The translations under genes and the position numbers were made by a program. Below, piece after piece: positions 1-8,198 of a DNA stretch of 64,000 nucleotides; positions within the stretch are counted from its first letter, which is position 1, and every line of letters starts with the position of its first letter. The stretch spans positions 1 to 64,000 of the forward strand of contig NZ_JAPCHV010000004.1 of assembly GCF_026107645.2 (NCBI RefSeq), written 5' to 3'. The notes below the pieces were generated by a model, which searched no databases, was not told the DNA's origin, and saw only the letters and a program-made list of their open reading frames with translations. The stretch comes from Flavobacterium sp. MFBS3-15 (GTDB taxonomy: Bacteria; Bacteroidota; Bacteroidia; Flavobacteriales; Flavobacteriaceae).

Positions 1-66
1 AGGCTATAGATGTAAAGGCAGTAATGTCATAGTCGAGTAGTACTAATAACCCGTAAGCTTATGTAC
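1..66 (+). rRNA. 23S ribosomal RNA, 3' end (partial)
   Basis: The window opens inside the 3' end of a 23S rRNA gene. The run GTAGTACTAATAACCCGTAA at about 37-56 is the usual bacteroidete 23S terminus, and a spacer and a 5S gene follow on the same strand. The gene begins outside the window and the exact 3' end is estimated. Confidence 0.85.
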
Positions 67-238
67 AAACCTCCTTCCCCGCCACGGCGGGGGAGGAAGG
101 AACTTTCTAAATCAAATACTACGAAATTTATCTCAGTATGTTAACTTATTATAGTTCGAATGTTGCATGTTTAAATGTTTAAAAGTTCCCTAGCGGACTT
201 TATGACTTTCAACTTTTACAACCTTCAACTAAAGGCTT
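67..238 (+). other. 23S-5S internal spacer with a GC-rich hairpin
   Basis: AT-rich spacer between the 23S and 5S rRNA genes. Near its start (about 70-100) a C-rich run and a G-rich run form an imperfect GC-rich hairpin, the only strong structure here. It may be an rRNA processing stem. No coding sequence is seen. Confidence 0.6.
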
Positions 239-345
239 AAGGTGATTATTGCGGCGGGGCTCACCTCTTCCCATCCCGAACAGAGAAGTTAAGCCCGCCT
301 GCGCAGATGGTACTGCATCTTGTGGGAGAGTATGTCATCGCCTTT
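239..345 (+). rRNA. rrf: 5S ribosomal RNA
   Basis: The segment begins GGTGATTATTGCGGCGGGG at 241 and ends ATGTCATCGCC at about 342; these ends pair as the 5S closing helix. The internal CCCATCCCGAACAGAGAAGTT segment is the conserved 5S loop. It sits just downstream of 23S and upstream of a strong terminator, as the last gene of an rRNA operon. End positions are accurate to a few bases. Confidence 0.93.
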
Positions 346-351
346 TTTTTG

Positions 352-385
352 AAACCCTTCATCGGTTAGATGAAGGGTTTTTTGT
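352..385 (+). terminator. Rho-independent terminator of the rRNA operon
   Basis: Perfect 12-bp stem (AAACCCTTCATC at 352-363 with GATGAAGGGTTT at 69 bases scale 369-380), five-base loop GGTTA, then a T run. It lies about 10 bases after 5S. The stretch from here to 499 is AT-rich and shows no gene. Confidence 0.9.
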
Positions 386-499
386 TTTGTAAGGATAAAA
401 CTTCGGTGTAAGAATTATTTGGAGTGAGTTTATAATTTAGCCTTGGTTGAATCCAATCATAATTATATAAATCACCTTGATTTATAATACAAGACGGTT

Positions 500-3400
500 T
501 CAACTCGTTTTTCTTTCAAAATAAAGCTCAGGTAAAATTATTTTGATTTCCTGTGGTGCTCCTTCTTTCAGCCAATATACGATGAAGTTGACTTTTACGT
601 GTTTGAGCTCATAATCTCTTGATTTCATTTCATCGATTTTCGCAATGAAATCCTTTGAAAATTTCATAACGGATTGCCCATCTGAATTAAGGCATTCGTA
701 ACCATTAATACCTAATTCATCGCCACTCACTAACTGTGAAATCAGATGTTGCTTGTTGTTGAAATAATCCAGCCAAACGTCTTTTAACGTTGTATGTACC
801 GCAATTTTGCCCGGTGCAGGATAATGCGTATGGTCATCTAAACGCTCAAGATTTTCCGTTATAAACTGATTGAGATGATTTGCATTTTGATGGATGTATA
901 AATTTTGTTTTGCCCTTGTCATTGCCACATATAATTGGCGTTTGGCTTCATTGGTTTCGGGATCAAAGTTTTCGAGTAAAAGGAAGACATTATCAAATTC
1001 TTTTCCTTTTGCTTTATGTATGGTAGATACAAAAATTGTTTCACCATTTTCATTATAAAAGTCTTCCAGTTTAGATTCCCGGATTAAAACCTCCAAATCA
1101 GATTTGTATTTTTTGCCAGGATTGGTAGTTTCAAAATCTTTGATTATGTTCTGGCAAATCTCTAATTTATCACTCTTACCGAAAGCGCTGATTAATTCTC
1201 GACTGGCATTGTTCCAGACTTCATCACTAATCGTGTAAACATCATCTGCTAAGCCTACCTTACTTAATAGAAACCGAACTTCAACAAGATTGTGCAAATT
1301 AAAGCTGTCGTTAGATTGTATTAGTTTTGCCTTAATGCCATTCTTTAACAATAACCCCGTAACTTTTGTAGCTTCTTCGTTAGTCTTTGTGAGTACGCAT
1401 GTAGTTCCTGTAAGGTCTGTATTTCCTATGTCATTTACAAGAGGCGTAACAAGATTGCCGCTTTGATATTTTACTATTCTGATTTTACCATTATCTTTTT
1501 GCTTAGCAATAATTGGTGTTTCTTTCAGGCGATGTGGAATTTGCCGAACAAATTGGTTTGAAAAATCGACAAGGTTACTTTTGCTCCTGTAGTTCATAAT
1601 CAACTCATGTTTTACGGCATTATTATCTTTTATGAATTGTTCGAGATATTTGGAGCTAGCCCCCCTAAACTCATAAATGTTTTGATCGTCGTCTCCCACG
1701 GAAATTACCCTCATTTCTTCATTCTGCTCCATCAATGCAGTTATGAGTGCAAATTCATCCGCGTTCATATCCTGGGCTTCATCAATTACTAAAACAGTCT
1801 TCGTAATTTTATTAGCCTCAACATCACCATTTTTAATTCTTTCAACGGTTGTTTTTAATATATCCGACGATTTTTCTAAAGTCCCGACTTTACCGAGTAA
1901 GTCAAAGCAGTAAGAATGGAATGTTTTAATCTCAATAAAGTTGGCTGCGTTACCAATTAGTTTCAATAAACGCTTTTTAAATTCGGTAGCGGCGGCTCTG
2001 GAAAATGTCAGCATCAATAGCTGTTCGTGCTTTACATCCTCCATAAGCAGCAGGGAAGCCAGTTTATGCACTAACACCTTGGTTTTGCCACTACCGGGAC
2101 CGGCTGCAACAACCATGTGCTGTGTTTCCTTGTCATTAATGATTTTGAGTTGTGTTGGTGATAAATCCCCAAAAAGCTGCCTGAATTTTGCGGGAGTAAT
2201 GTTTTTCTTGATCTCATTTTGCCTGTTGCCTTTAAAATACTTATCTAAGAAAGAACTATAATTGAGTTGAAAATAATCCTCTACAAACTGAAGTGCATTC
2301 CTGTAATCAGCAATCATTCTTTGGGCATATTCGCCCACTATGTGGATTTGCTGTATTTTGTTTTCGTAGAACTGATTGAGCTTTTGATAATCGTCTTTGG
2401 TATATTGCTTTTTATTATTTTGTTCAGTCCGTTCTATAGTTAAGCGATTATAAACGACAAGAAAACCACCTTCAATCTTTATAGCCTCAATCCGTGAAAG
2501 ATAGAACAGTGTATCCTCAATATCATCTATACTTATTTCTCTTTTGAAGAGGCTAAGGCCATTATCATAAGCAGCCTTTAACTCATGTACTGAAAACTCT
2601 ACTAAAATCTCATCTTTATCCGTATGGTTTTCAGTAGATGTTTTGTAATGAAAATACCCAATGATAAACTTTGCAAGCTCATGGCGTTTTTCAAGCTTCT
2701 CTTTTAATTGCCCTTTGCTTTGAAGGCATAGTACAGCAATGTAGTTTTTAGCATAATCCGCATTTTTCCGTTTAATCCAGTTCTTGATAGACCAAAAGTT
2801 AAGTATCGTTTTCAATTTATTGGTACTTACTCCCTCACATCCGCTTTTTTCGGCTTCCTCGTTCAATTCTTTTAAATGAAAAACGCTTTCTTCCTCTTTG
2901 AAAGCAGGAAGCAAAAAACTTTCAATTTTGCCATAGGTTTCTACTATGGCAAGAGAGCGGTTCTTATTTTCTGATTTCTTTATATATGCTGTGAGATCCT
3001 TAGCATCGGCGAGTATATTTTCCTCACGCAACAAGTTTATCACATTGATGACCTCTTCTTTCACAATGCCAAGATGTTCACTGATATAGTCAACCCTGGA
3101 TTCAGCAGCCTCATTATTGGTTTCCTTTCTGCTTTTACTGGAAAAGAGTTTCTTTATAATACGGACTCCCTGCTCTTTTTGCTTTTCTTCAAATTTTTCC
3201 GATGTGTTTATTTTATCAATGGCTTCCTGGGCATTTTTAGATAAAATGCTGTTGGCAAACACTCTTGGCATATTCTGTCCGCGCTTTAAATACCCGGCAT
3301 CTTCAAGTGCGGCAATTGCTGTGGTTACACGTGTCTCTATTTCCACCACATTATCATCCCAACCTGCTCTTCGCGCAATCTCCAATGCTGAATTAGATAC

Positions 3401-5347
3401 CTTTGAGCGAAATTTTGTAATATCCTTTATCGCTTTCCAAACCTGCTGGATTTCTTTGATCGAAAGTTTGGTTTGGTTGAGCAGAATAAAGTGCTTGCTA
3501 AGATCTTCTTCATTAAACAGCACGAAACAATCTGCTGAAATATTTTCATCCCTGCCGGCGCGCCCTGCTTCCTGCACGTAGTTTTCAAGTGAATCTGAGA
3601 TTTCATAATGAATGACAAGGCCAACGTCTTTCTTGTCAACCCCCATGCCAAATGCGGAAGTGGCCACCATGATTTGAGTTTCACCATTTAAAAAGGCATC
3701 CTGGTTTTCGGTTTTATCCTGTTTCTCCATTTTGCCATGGTAAGGCCTTGCACTAAATCCGTCTTCTGTTAACTTTTTAGCGAGTTTTTTTGCCTTATAA
3801 GTCCGGGATACATAAATAATTGTCGGGCAATTTTTCTCTTCAATTAAATCACGGGCTGCCAGATATTTTTCCTCTTCATTTTGCTTCTCAAAAACCTTAT
3901 ATTGAAGGTTGGTTCTGGATGCTTTTGAAGTAAATAATTCAAGGTCCAATGACAATTTTTTGCTGAAGTAATCCCGGATATCTTCTATTACTTTCTGCTT
4001 GGCCGTTGCCGTAAAGCATGATACCGGTATGCTGTCTTCGAGATTTTTCTTTTCCTGGATAAATTTTATAAAGTCTCCTATGTACAGATAGTCAACCCTG
4101 AAATCTTGTCCCCACGACGAAAAACAGTGTGCCTCATCAATTACAAATCGGGCAACTTTCCGGCCTAAAATCAGTTTTTCAATGGTTTTTGAGCGCAAGG
4201 ACTCGGGAGAAATATATAAAATTGATGCAGAACCATCTTCAATCCTTTCAAACGATTTGGCTCTTTCAATCGGATCTAATAAACCGTTAATGGTAACTGC
4301 CTCGGTTATATTATTTTTTTCAAGGTTATCCACCTGGTCTTTCATCAGCGACTGCAACGGCGAAATAACAACCGTCAATCCTTTTGAGTTTTCGGCGCTC
4401 ATTAGGGCCGGAACCTGAAATGTTATCGACTTTCCTCCACCGGTGGGGAATACGGCCAATAGTGATTTGTTGCTGACAGCTGCCTGAACGGCTTTTTCCT
4501 GAAGTGGCTCGCCACCGTAAGTACGGTAAGCATTGAAGTCAAAAAACTTTTTCAGGCCTTTGTGTATGTCAAGGGCACTGTTACAGTAAGTACAGCCAGT
4601 TAGGCATGGCTTGCTACGCAATAGCAACATAATGCGTTCTACTTCCGGGTAATTTTTCAGTACCCATGCAGGCGTAATGGAATGAAATTTTTTATGGGTA
4701 ATAAATGAATTGATCAATGCGAGGCAATAAGTCAGCTCAATTGGATGTTCAGCTATTACTTTGGCCAGATTAGCCTGTTCACAAATTGCATCAGTAAATT
4801 TTAATCTAATCAGCGCTTCGCCATCAGGAATTATACTCCTGTGATCCATGAATCTAAAAAATGCACCAAACTCTTTTGTTGGATGTAGCAGAAAATAAAA
4901 TATTTCTTTTAGTGTTTCATCGGCCTGTCTGAAAGCGGCAACCTCACTATGAAATAAATCCCTGGACTTTATGGCATCATTCAACGGATTATTGGTGTCT
5001 TCAGTCTGAAGTTTATCATCCTTTAGTAAGGCATGATAGGGTTTGGTTGGAAATAATAAGGGAGACAGGTATAATGTATCAATGATGTTTAAAGGGTTAA
5101 CACCGGCATCATTGATTGCATTACCTATGTATTTAATGTCGTGACTTAAGATATTGTGCCCGCACACATACTCGTTGCCTTTCAGGAACTGGGTAAAATC
5201 TGTTAAAGATGCTTTGTGAAAATGATTGCCATCTCCCTTCGTTGCACCTATATCAAGTATTTTACCTTTATTTGGTTCGATTTCGGTATCAATAAAAATG
5301 ATTGAGCGGGCATTACTTTGTTTATCTGTGTACATTAAACTAAACAA
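500..5347 (-). CDS. Exonuclease-RecQ-UvrD triple-fusion DNA helicase
   Basis: A 1615-residue protein with three nucleic-acid modules. Residues ~15-135 resemble a DEDD 3'-5' exonuclease: D20/E22 in IDTEIE, then GHNILSHD and NPLNDAIKSRD as the later motifs. A Cys cluster (CLTGCTYC, ~245-255) follows. Residues ~280-640 are a RecQ-type SF2 helicase with Walker A PTGGGKS (~301), DEAH (~403), FTATA and GRAGRDE. Residues ~1070-1560 are a UvrD/Rep-type SF1 helicase with GPGSGKT (~1081), IDEAQD (~1190), DDDQNIYEFRG, STIHKAKGKEF and YVAMTRAK (~1476). All key helicase residues are present, so both motors should be active. It stands alone between the rRNA operon and tRNA-Val. Large RecQ proteins with extra domains occur in Bacteroidetes; the exact role (recombination, repair or phage defence) cannot be read from sequence. 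Confidence 0.9.
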   Translation of the reverse strand: MFSLMYTDKQSNARSIIFIDTEIEPNKGKILDIGATKGDGNHFHKASLTDFTQFLKGNEYVCGHNILSHDIKYIGNAINDAGVNPLNIIDTLYLSPLLFPTKPYHALLKDDKLQTEDTNNPLNDAIKSRDLFHSEVAAFRQADETLKEIFYFLLHPTKEFGAFFRFMDHRSIIPDGEALIRLKFTDAICEQANLAKVIAEHPIELTYCLALINSFITHKKFHSITPAWVLKNYPEVERIMLLLRSKPCLTGCTYCNSALDIHKGLKKFFDFNAYRTYGGEPLQEKAVQAAVSNKSLLAVFPTGGGKSITFQVPALMSAENSKGLTVVISPLQSLMKDQVDNLEKNNITEAVTINGLLDPIERAKSFERIEDGSASILYISPESLRSKTIEKLILGRKVARFVIDEAHCFSSWGQDFRVDYLYIGDFIKFIQEKKNLEDSIPVSCFTATAKQKVIEDIRDYFSKKLSLDLELFTSKASRTNLQYKVFEKQNEEEKYLAARDLIEEKNCPTIIYVSRTYKAKKLAKKLTEDGFSARPYHGKMEKQDKTENQDAFLNGETQIMVATSAFGMGVDKKDVGLVIHYEISDSLENYVQEAGRAGRDENISADCFVLFNEEDLSKHFILLNQTKLSIKEIQQVWKAIKDITKFRSKVSNSALEIARRAGWDDNVVEIETRVTTAIAALEDAGYLKRGQNMPRVFANSILSKNAQEAIDKINTSEKFEEKQKEQGVRIIKKLFSSKSRKETNNEAAESRVDYISEHLGIVKEEVINVINLLREENILADAKDLTAYIKKSENKNRSLAIVETYGKIESFLLPAFKEEESVFHLKELNEEAEKSGCEGVSTNKLKTILNFWSIKNWIKRKNADYAKNYIAVLCLQSKGQLKEKLEKRHELAKFIIGYFHYKTSTENHTDKDEILVEFSVHELKAAYDNGLSLFKREISIDDIEDTLFYLSRIEAIKIEGGFLVVYNRLTIERTEQNNKKQYTKDDYQKLNQFYENKIQQIHIVGEYAQRMIADYRNALQFVEDYFQLNYSSFLDKYFKGNRQNEIKKNITPAKFRQLFGDLSPTQLKIINDKETQHMVVAAGPGSGKTKVLVHKLASLLLMEDVKHEQLLMLTFSRAAATEFKKRLLKLIGNAANFIEIKTFHSYCFDLLGKVGTLEKSSDILKTTVERIKNGDVEANKITKTVLVIDEAQDMNADEFALITALMEQNEEMRVISVGDDDQNIYEFRGASSKYLEQFIKDNNAVKHELIMNYRSKSNLVDFSNQFVRQIPHRLKETPIIAKQKDNGKIRIVKYQSGNLVTPLVNDIGNTDLTGTTCVLTKTNEEATKVTGLLLKNGIKAKLIQSNDSFNLHNLVEVRFLLSKVGLADDVYTISDEVWNNASRELISAFGKSDKLEICQNIIKDFETTNPGKKYKSDLEVLIRESKLEDFYNENGETIFVSTIHKAKGKEFDNVFLLLENFDPETNEAKRQLYVAMTRAKQNLYIHQNANHLNQFITENLERLDDHTHYPAPGKIAVHTTLKDVWLDYFNNKQHLISQLVSGDELGINGYECLNSDGQSVMKFSKDFIAKIDEMKSRDYELKHVKVNFIVYWLKEGAPQEIKIILPELYFERKTS

Positions 5348-5431
5348 GTTTGCGGTTTGTTATGGTTATCAGGCACTAATATACAAATATTTAGATGTGA
5401 GTATGGATCGATACTAAAAGTTAGCAAAAAA

Positions 5432-5464
5432 CAAAAAAACTCTTCAGTTTCCTGAAGAGTTTTA
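5432..5464 (-). terminator. Terminator downstream of tRNA-Val
   Basis: CTCTTCAG / CTGAAGAG form an 8-bp stem around a TTTC loop (extended by flanking A/T pairs). On the minus strand the stem is followed by a long T run interrupted by a G. It sits directly after the tRNA-Val 3' end. Confidence 0.85.
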
Positions 5465-5467
5465 AAG

Positions 5468-5545
5468 TGGTGGGCGATGAGGGATTCGAACCCCCGACCC
5501 TCTCGGTGTAAACGAGATGCTCTGAACCAGCTGAGCTAATCGCCC
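5468..5545 (-). tRNA. tRNA-Val (anticodon UAC)
   Basis: Complete 78-base cloverleaf read on the minus strand, with 3' CCA encoded. Acceptor stem GGGCGAT/ATCGCCC, D stem GCTC/GAGC, anticodon stem TCTCG/CGAGA with loop TTTACAC (anticodon TAC), and T arm GGGGG-TTCGAAT-CCCTC. Confidence 0.96.
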
Positions 5546-5631
5546 CAATGTGTTTTGCAATGCTGTTTGTTCCTTATTGCGAGTGCAAATATAGACTGTT
5601 TTTTGGTATTTGCAAACAATAAATTAAAAAA

Positions 5632-6846
5632 TCATAAAATTTCTGCTACCACAAAGGTACTTCCGCCAATGTAGATAAAGTCATTTTCTGAAGCTTCGGC
5701 CAAAGCTTCTTCATAAGCTGCTGCAACCGAAATATATAGATTTCCATTAAGCCCGTGGTGTGATGCGGTTTCCTGCAAAAGTTTTTCATCCAGGCCGCGG
5801 GGTACATTGGGCTTGCAAAAATAATATACGGCATTTTGTGGAAAAAGTGGAAGTATATCACCCAGGTCTTTGTCATTTACTACGCCTAAAACAATGCGTA
5901 ACGTGTCATATTTTTGTTTTTGCAGCTGGGCGATCACAATTTTAAGTCCATGGCTGTTATGGGCAGTATCGGCAATAGCAGTAGGAATTAAGTTAACCTT
6001 CTGCCATCTGCCTTTTAAACCGGTATTTTGCACTACACTCAAGAGGCCTTTTTCAATGTCCTCCTTGCATATCGGAAATAGCTCCTCGATAACACTTATC
6101 GTTTTAAATACCGTTTTCTTATTCTGGACCTGATAATCTCCGATTAGATCGGATGGATAATCTTCAGCTACTTCATCAGAAGCAAAATAAATAGAAGAAT
6201 GGCATTCTTTTGCTTTGTTTATGAAAACAGGCTTCGTATCGGTTGTATATTCTCCAATCACTACAGGAATGCCAGGTTTTATGATGCCCGCTTTTTCAGC
6301 AGCGATTTCGGGCATTGTAGTGCCCAAAAACTGCATGTGATCCATTCCGATGTTGGTTATTACCGAAACTATAGGGGAGATGATATTGGTTGAGTCGAGC
6401 CTGCCGCCCATTCCCACTTCAATTATGGCAATGTCAACTTGTTCCGACACAAAGTAATCGAATGCCAGGCCGACAGTCATTTCAAAAAAACTGAGTTCCT
6501 GCTCTTCAAAAAATGGCTTATTCTTTTTTATAAAGTCTGTTACAAAGGCTTCGGGTATGTCCTCTCCATTAATTTTTATGCGTTCCCTGAAATCTTTGAG
6601 GTGTGGAGATGTGTACAGTCCTGTTTTATATCCTGCTTCCTGTAGTATAGAAGCAAGCATACTTGAGGTAGACCCTTTTCCATTTGTGCCTGCAACATGT
6701 ATCGCTGATAGTTTTTTTTCAGGGTTACCAAGGTGTTTTGCCAGCAGCAGGGTATTGGTCAGGTCTTTTTTATAAGCTGATGCCCCCTGCATTTGGTACA
6801 TAGGCAGGCGGCTGAACATCCATTCAACGGTTTCTTTATAGTCCAT
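5632..6846 (-). CDS. folC: Folylpolyglutamate synthase / dihydrofolate synthase
   Basis: 404 residues, normal for FolC, which adds glutamate to dihydropteroate and/or tetrahydrofolates in the cytoplasm using ATP. The N-terminal P-loop HVAGTNGKGST (~50-60) is the family signature. The Mur-ligase-type central region shows IIEVGMGGRLDSTN (~140-155), and the C-terminal domain has DTAHNSHG, a variant of the usual DGAHNP. The start codon lies five bases after the T run of the terminator of the upstream glutamate dehydrogenase gene. Expression therefore needs read-through, or a promoter inside or across that hairpin. Confidence 0.95.
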   Translation of the reverse strand: MDYKETVEWMFSRLPMYQMQGASAYKKDLTNTLLLAKHLGNPEKKLSAIHVAGTNGKGSTSSMLASILQEAGYKTGLYTSPHLKDFRERIKINGEDIPEAFVTDFIKKNKPFFEEQELSFFEMTVGLAFDYFVSEQVDIAIIEVGMGGRLDSTNIISPIVSVITNIGMDHMQFLGTTMPEIAAEKAGIIKPGIPVVIGEYTTDTKPVFINKAKECHSSIYFASDEVAEDYPSDLIGDYQVQNKKTVFKTISVIEELFPICKEDIEKGLLSVVQNTGLKGRWQKVNLIPTAIADTAHNSHGLKIVIAQLQKQKYDTLRIVLGVVNDKDLGDILPLFPQNAVYYFCKPNVPRGLDEKLLQETASHHGLNGNLYISVAAAYEEALAEASENDFIYIGGSTFVVAEIL

Positions 6847-6850
6847 ATAT

Positions 6851-6881
6851 TAAAAAAATGGCAGGGATTACCTGCCATTAA
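6851..6881 (-). terminator. Terminator of the glutamate dehydrogenase gene
   Basis: AATGGCAGG (6857-6865) and CCTGCCATT (6871-6879) form a perfect 9-bp stem with a five-base loop. On the minus strand seven T residues follow. The T run ends about five bases before the folC ATG. Confidence 0.9.
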
Positions 6882-6902
6882 AATTAATCATTTTTATTCT
6901 GC

Positions 6903-8129
6903 TTATACAAGCTGCTTTAGCGCAATTTCATAAGCTGTTGCACTTATGCCCGTTTTAGTGCTTTTCTGGTTGTACACTTTTTGTATCGCATTACCTATTA
7001 TTTCAGAGGCATCATTAAATATGGCTTCATCGGTCATACTTACTTTTGTCTCCATGAAATAGGCAAAAACCCTTGCCATGCCACAGTTTGAAATAAAGTC
7101 AGGGATAAGGCTTACTTTGCTGTCGGTAGCTTCCATTATTGGTCCATAGAAAATTTCCTTATCTGCAAAGGGAACGTTGGCGCCACAAGAAATAACCTCG
7201 AGTCCTGCAGCAATCATGTTGTCTATCTGTTCTTTGGTAACCAGTCTGGAGGCTGCACATGGTGTAAATATTTCAGCCCCAATACTCCATATTTCGGCAT
7301 TAATCTGTTCAAATGGTATCATGTTGTCAGATACAAGCTTGTTGCCGTCTTTGTTTAGAAAGAGTAGTTTTATTTCTTCAAATGTAAAGCCATCTTTGTT
7401 GATAAGCCCTCCCTCACGATCTATGATGCCTACTACTTTTGCGCCCATTTCTGCAAGGTAAAATGCCGCTGCCGAACCTACATTGCCAAAGCCCTGTATA
7501 ATGGCTTTTTTGCCCTTTACATCGCCTCCATAAATTGTATAAAAATGGCGCACTGCCTCCGCAACACCATAACCGGTAATCATATCAGCAACTGTATATT
7601 TTCTGTTTACATCAGGTGAAAATGAAGGATTTTCAATAACTTTTATTACACCCTGACGCAATTGTCCAATCCTATTGATCTTGTCAGCCTCTGTAGGTTT
7701 GAAGTGGCCATTGAAAACACCTTCCTGGGGGTGCCATACACCACACTCTTCTGTCATTGGGATAACTTCGTGTATTTCGTCAACATTAAGGTCGCCGCCT
7801 GTGCCATAGTAGCTTTTGAGCAGAGGGGAAACAGCTTTGTACCAGCGTTGAAGCACACCTTTTTTGCGCGGATCGTTGGGGTCAAAATTAATTCCTGATT
7901 TTGCACCGCCAATTGAAGGTCCAGAAACGGAAAATTTAACCTCCATTGTTTTGGCAAGTGAAAGCACCTCATTAATATCAAGGCCTTTTCGCATCCTTGT
8001 ACCACCACCGGCTGCTCCACCACGAAGGGAGTTTATAACCGTCCAACCTTCAGCTTCGGTCTCTGTATCTTTCCAGTTAAAAACTATTTCAGGCTGTTTA
8101 TTTTCAAATTTACTAAGTAAATCTTTCAT
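6903..8129 (-). CDS. Glutamate dehydrogenase (Glu/Leu/Phe/Val family)
   Basis: 408 residues from the chosen ATG (MKDLLSKF). The enzyme interconverts glutamate and 2-oxoglutarate plus ammonia with NAD(P). GPSIGGAKSGI (~70-80) holds the catalytic lysine, TGGDLNVDE is in the substrate domain, and IIQGFGNVGSAAA is the Rossmann nucleotide-binding loop. The frame stays open upstream to 8171, but a -7 box TATATTTG (8055-8062 scale: 8155-8162, minus) lies inside that stretch, so 8129 is preferred. A strong terminator follows the gene. The family also contains leucine and phenylalanine dehydrogenases; glutamate is most likely. Confidence 0.93.
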   Translation of the reverse strand: MKDLLSKFENKQPEIVFNWKDTETEAEGWTVINSLRGGAAGGGTRMRKGLDINEVLSLAKTMEVKFSVSGPSIGGAKSGINFDPNDPRKKGVLQRWYKAVSPLLKSYYGTGGDLNVDEIHEVIPMTEECGVWHPQEGVFNGHFKPTEADKINRIGQLRQGVIKVIENPSFSPDVNRKYTVADMITGYGVAEAVRHFYTIYGGDVKGKKAIIQGFGNVGSAAAFYLAEMGAKVVGIIDREGGLINKDGFTFEEIKLLFLNKDGNKLVSDNMIPFEQINAEIWSIGAEIFTPCAASRLVTKEQIDNMIAAGLEVISCGANVPFADKEIFYGPIMEATDSKVSLIPDFISNCGMARVFAYFMETKVSMTDEAIFNDASEIIGNAIQKVYNQKSTKTGISATAYEIALKQLV

Positions 8130-8198
8130 TTTGTTGTGTTTTTTTAAATCGACACAAATATATAAAAACAATAAATGAGAATATCGTATTTTTTGATT

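Noticed and set aside
8130-8171. N-terminal extension of glutamate dehydrogenase
   Set aside because: It contains no family sequence and overlaps a -7 box; the ATG at 8129 is the normal start.
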